Shown here one piece after another: positions 6,175-6,962 of a DNA stretch of 6,962 nt; within the stretch, counting starts at the first letter, position 1; each line of letters begins with the position of its first letter. This DNA comes from an uncultured Rickettsiales bacterium (GTDB lineage: Bacteria > Pseudomonadota > Alphaproteobacteria > Rickettsiales > Midichloriaceae). Below the pieces are notes generated by a model, which was not told the DNA's origin, did not search any database, and saw only the letters and a program-made list of their open reading frames with translations. The translations under genes and the position numbers were made by a program. Where the stretch lies: the NCBI GenBank assembly GCA_937996615.1, contig CALKVD010000132.1, positions 1 to 6,962 of the forward strand, in the 5' to 3' direction.

Positions 6175-6804
6175 TTATTTTTGATACCAACAACAAAGAT
6201 GATTTAAGATACAGTTGCTACACTGTGGTTTAATTGCCTTGCATACATAACGACCATGGAGAACCAATAAATGGTGAGCAAATTGCTTATATTGCTCAGG
6301 TATGATCGCAGATAACTTTTTCTCTACTTCTTCCGGAGTTTTGGCAGAACAAAGACCTAAGCGATTTGCAACACGAAAAACATGAGTATCAACGGCAATA
6401 GTAGGTTGACCAAATGCACTATTTAGAACAACATTTGCTGATTTACGCCCAACTCCTGGTAACTTCACTAAGTCATCAAAATTATTTGGTACTTCACTAT
6501 TATGCTGTGATATAAGAACATCACTCATATTGACGATATTTTTTGCTTTAGTTCGATATAACCCTATAGATTTAATGATATCCATCAGACAATCAATCCC
6601 AAGTTGCACCATCTTTATTGGAGTATCTGCTATTTTGAACAAAGAAGGTGTGACTTTATTAACCATCACATCAGTAGCTTGAGCAGAAAGAATAACTGCA
6701 ACAAGTAAGGTATATGTTGAAGTATAATTTAGTTCAATTTTTGGGTTCTTGATTTTAATAGTTAAAAGAGCAAAAACTTCATCTATTTGCGAACTGTTTA
6801 ACAT
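6175..6804 (-). CDS. nth: Endonuclease III (DNA glycosylase/AP lyase)
   Basis: Removes oxidised pyrimidines from DNA and cleaves the abasic site, starting base excision repair, which DNA polymerase I can complete. The helix-hairpin-helix LPGVGRKSANVV gives catalytic Lys121 and the following VDTH gives Asp139, each one residue later than E. coli K120 and D138. The C-terminal iron-sulfur cluster loop is complete, with C188, C195, C198 and C204 in C-x6-C-x2-C-x5-C spacing; an extra C205 follows. SAQATD at 40-45 is the family's N-terminal signature. Length is 209 aa, as in E. coli (211). It is the first of six co-oriented genes here and has a good promoter just upstream. The ATG at 6804 fits the family start; no Shine-Dalgarno is present, the upstream bases reading CAAAACTAAA. 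Confidence 0.97.
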   Translation of the reverse strand: MLNSSQIDEVFALLTIKIKNPKIELNYTSTYTLLVAVILSAQATDVMVNKVTPSLFKIADTPIKMVQLGIDCLMDIIKSIGLYRTKAKNIVNMSDVLISQHNSEVPNNFDDLVKLPGVGRKSANVVLNSAFGQPTIAVDTHVFRVANRLGLCSAKTPEEVEKKLSAIIPEQYKQFAHHLLVLHGRYVCKAIKPQCSNCILNHLCCWYQK

Positions 6805-6836
6805 TTTTAGTTTTGAATTTGTTCTTTTTTAGAGCA

Positions 6837-6865
6837 AGTATAGAATAAAAGATTACTATTGCCAA
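6837..6865 (-). promoter_or_regulatory. Sigma70-type promoter for nth
   Basis: The minus strand reads TTGGCA (6860-6865), 17 bp, then TATACT (6837-6842), each five of six to consensus with optimal spacing. The predicted start, near 6830, leaves about 26 bases before the nth ATG. This is the best promoter match in the window and may also serve sodB by read-through. The rest of 6805-6962 contains no gene I can support. Confidence 0.55.
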
Positions 6866-6962
6866 TAGGAACTATCAAATTCAAATAATAGAAAAATTAG
6901 ATTTGGATTTTTCTTTATCAAAGACTATGAAAATATTTTAATCTTGACAAAACTATTGAGGT

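Noticed and set aside
6944..6949. TTGACA on the plus strand as a divergent promoter
   Set aside because: The hexamer is a perfect -35, but the matching -10 would lie beyond the end of the window, so it cannot be judged.

Overview
The window is a stretch of AT-rich bacterial chromosome (roughly one third G+C by eye, lower between genes). It carries six intact housekeeping genes, all on the minus strand. In their direction of transcription (right to left) they are nth (endonuclease III), sodB (iron superoxide dismutase), fabZ, lpxA, lpxI and polA. A fragment that reads like the 3' end of a plus-strand gene lies at the left edge and converges on polA. I see no tRNA, rRNA, CRISPR array, insertion sequence or phage gene.

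The organism is most likely an alphaproteobacterium with a small, AT-rich genome, of the Rickettsiales/Holosporales host-associated kind. The grounds are the fabZ-lpxA-lpxI block (LpxI, not LpxH, is the usual alphaproteobacterial UDP-diacylglucosamine hydrolase), the low G+C, the loose spacing, and a short PolA with a decayed proofreading domain. Lipid A genes argue against Anaplasma/Ehrlichia/Wolbachia-type bacteria, which lack them. This is inference from gene content; no database search was possible.

Layout. 1-26 is Illumina adapter sequence, not genomic DNA, so the left edge is an assembly artefact. 28-90 is a truncated C-terminus on the plus strand. 187-2751 is polA. 2752-2967 is the largest gap (216 bp), with a putative extended -10 promoter for polA and an orphan ribosome-binding-like sequence. 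2968-3816 is lpxI, 3903-4733 lpxA and 4798-5253 fabZ. 5254-5446 is a 193-bp gap with a perfect 6-bp inverted repeat near a possible fabZ promoter and a 13-codon ORF behind a consensus Shine-Dalgarno. 5447-6112 is sodB, 6175-6804 nth, and 6805-6962 the upstream region of nth with the best sigma70-type promoter of the window.

How the genes work together: FabZ and LpxA draw on the same (R)-3-hydroxyacyl-ACP pool, FabZ for fatty acid synthesis and LpxA for the first step of lipid A. LpxI acts at the fourth step and gives lipid X. The usual partners lpxD (before fabZ) and lpxB (after lpxI) are absent here. Nth and PolA both belong to base excision repair, and SodB limits the oxidative damage that Nth repairs, but nothing in the sequence shows shared regulation.

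I did not find an undescribed biological system. The points most worth a second look are the adapter at the contig end, the eroded exonuclease domain of PolA, a roughly 20-residue insertion in SodB, and the lack of Shine-Dalgarno sequences before all six genes, while good ones stand before tiny ORFs.
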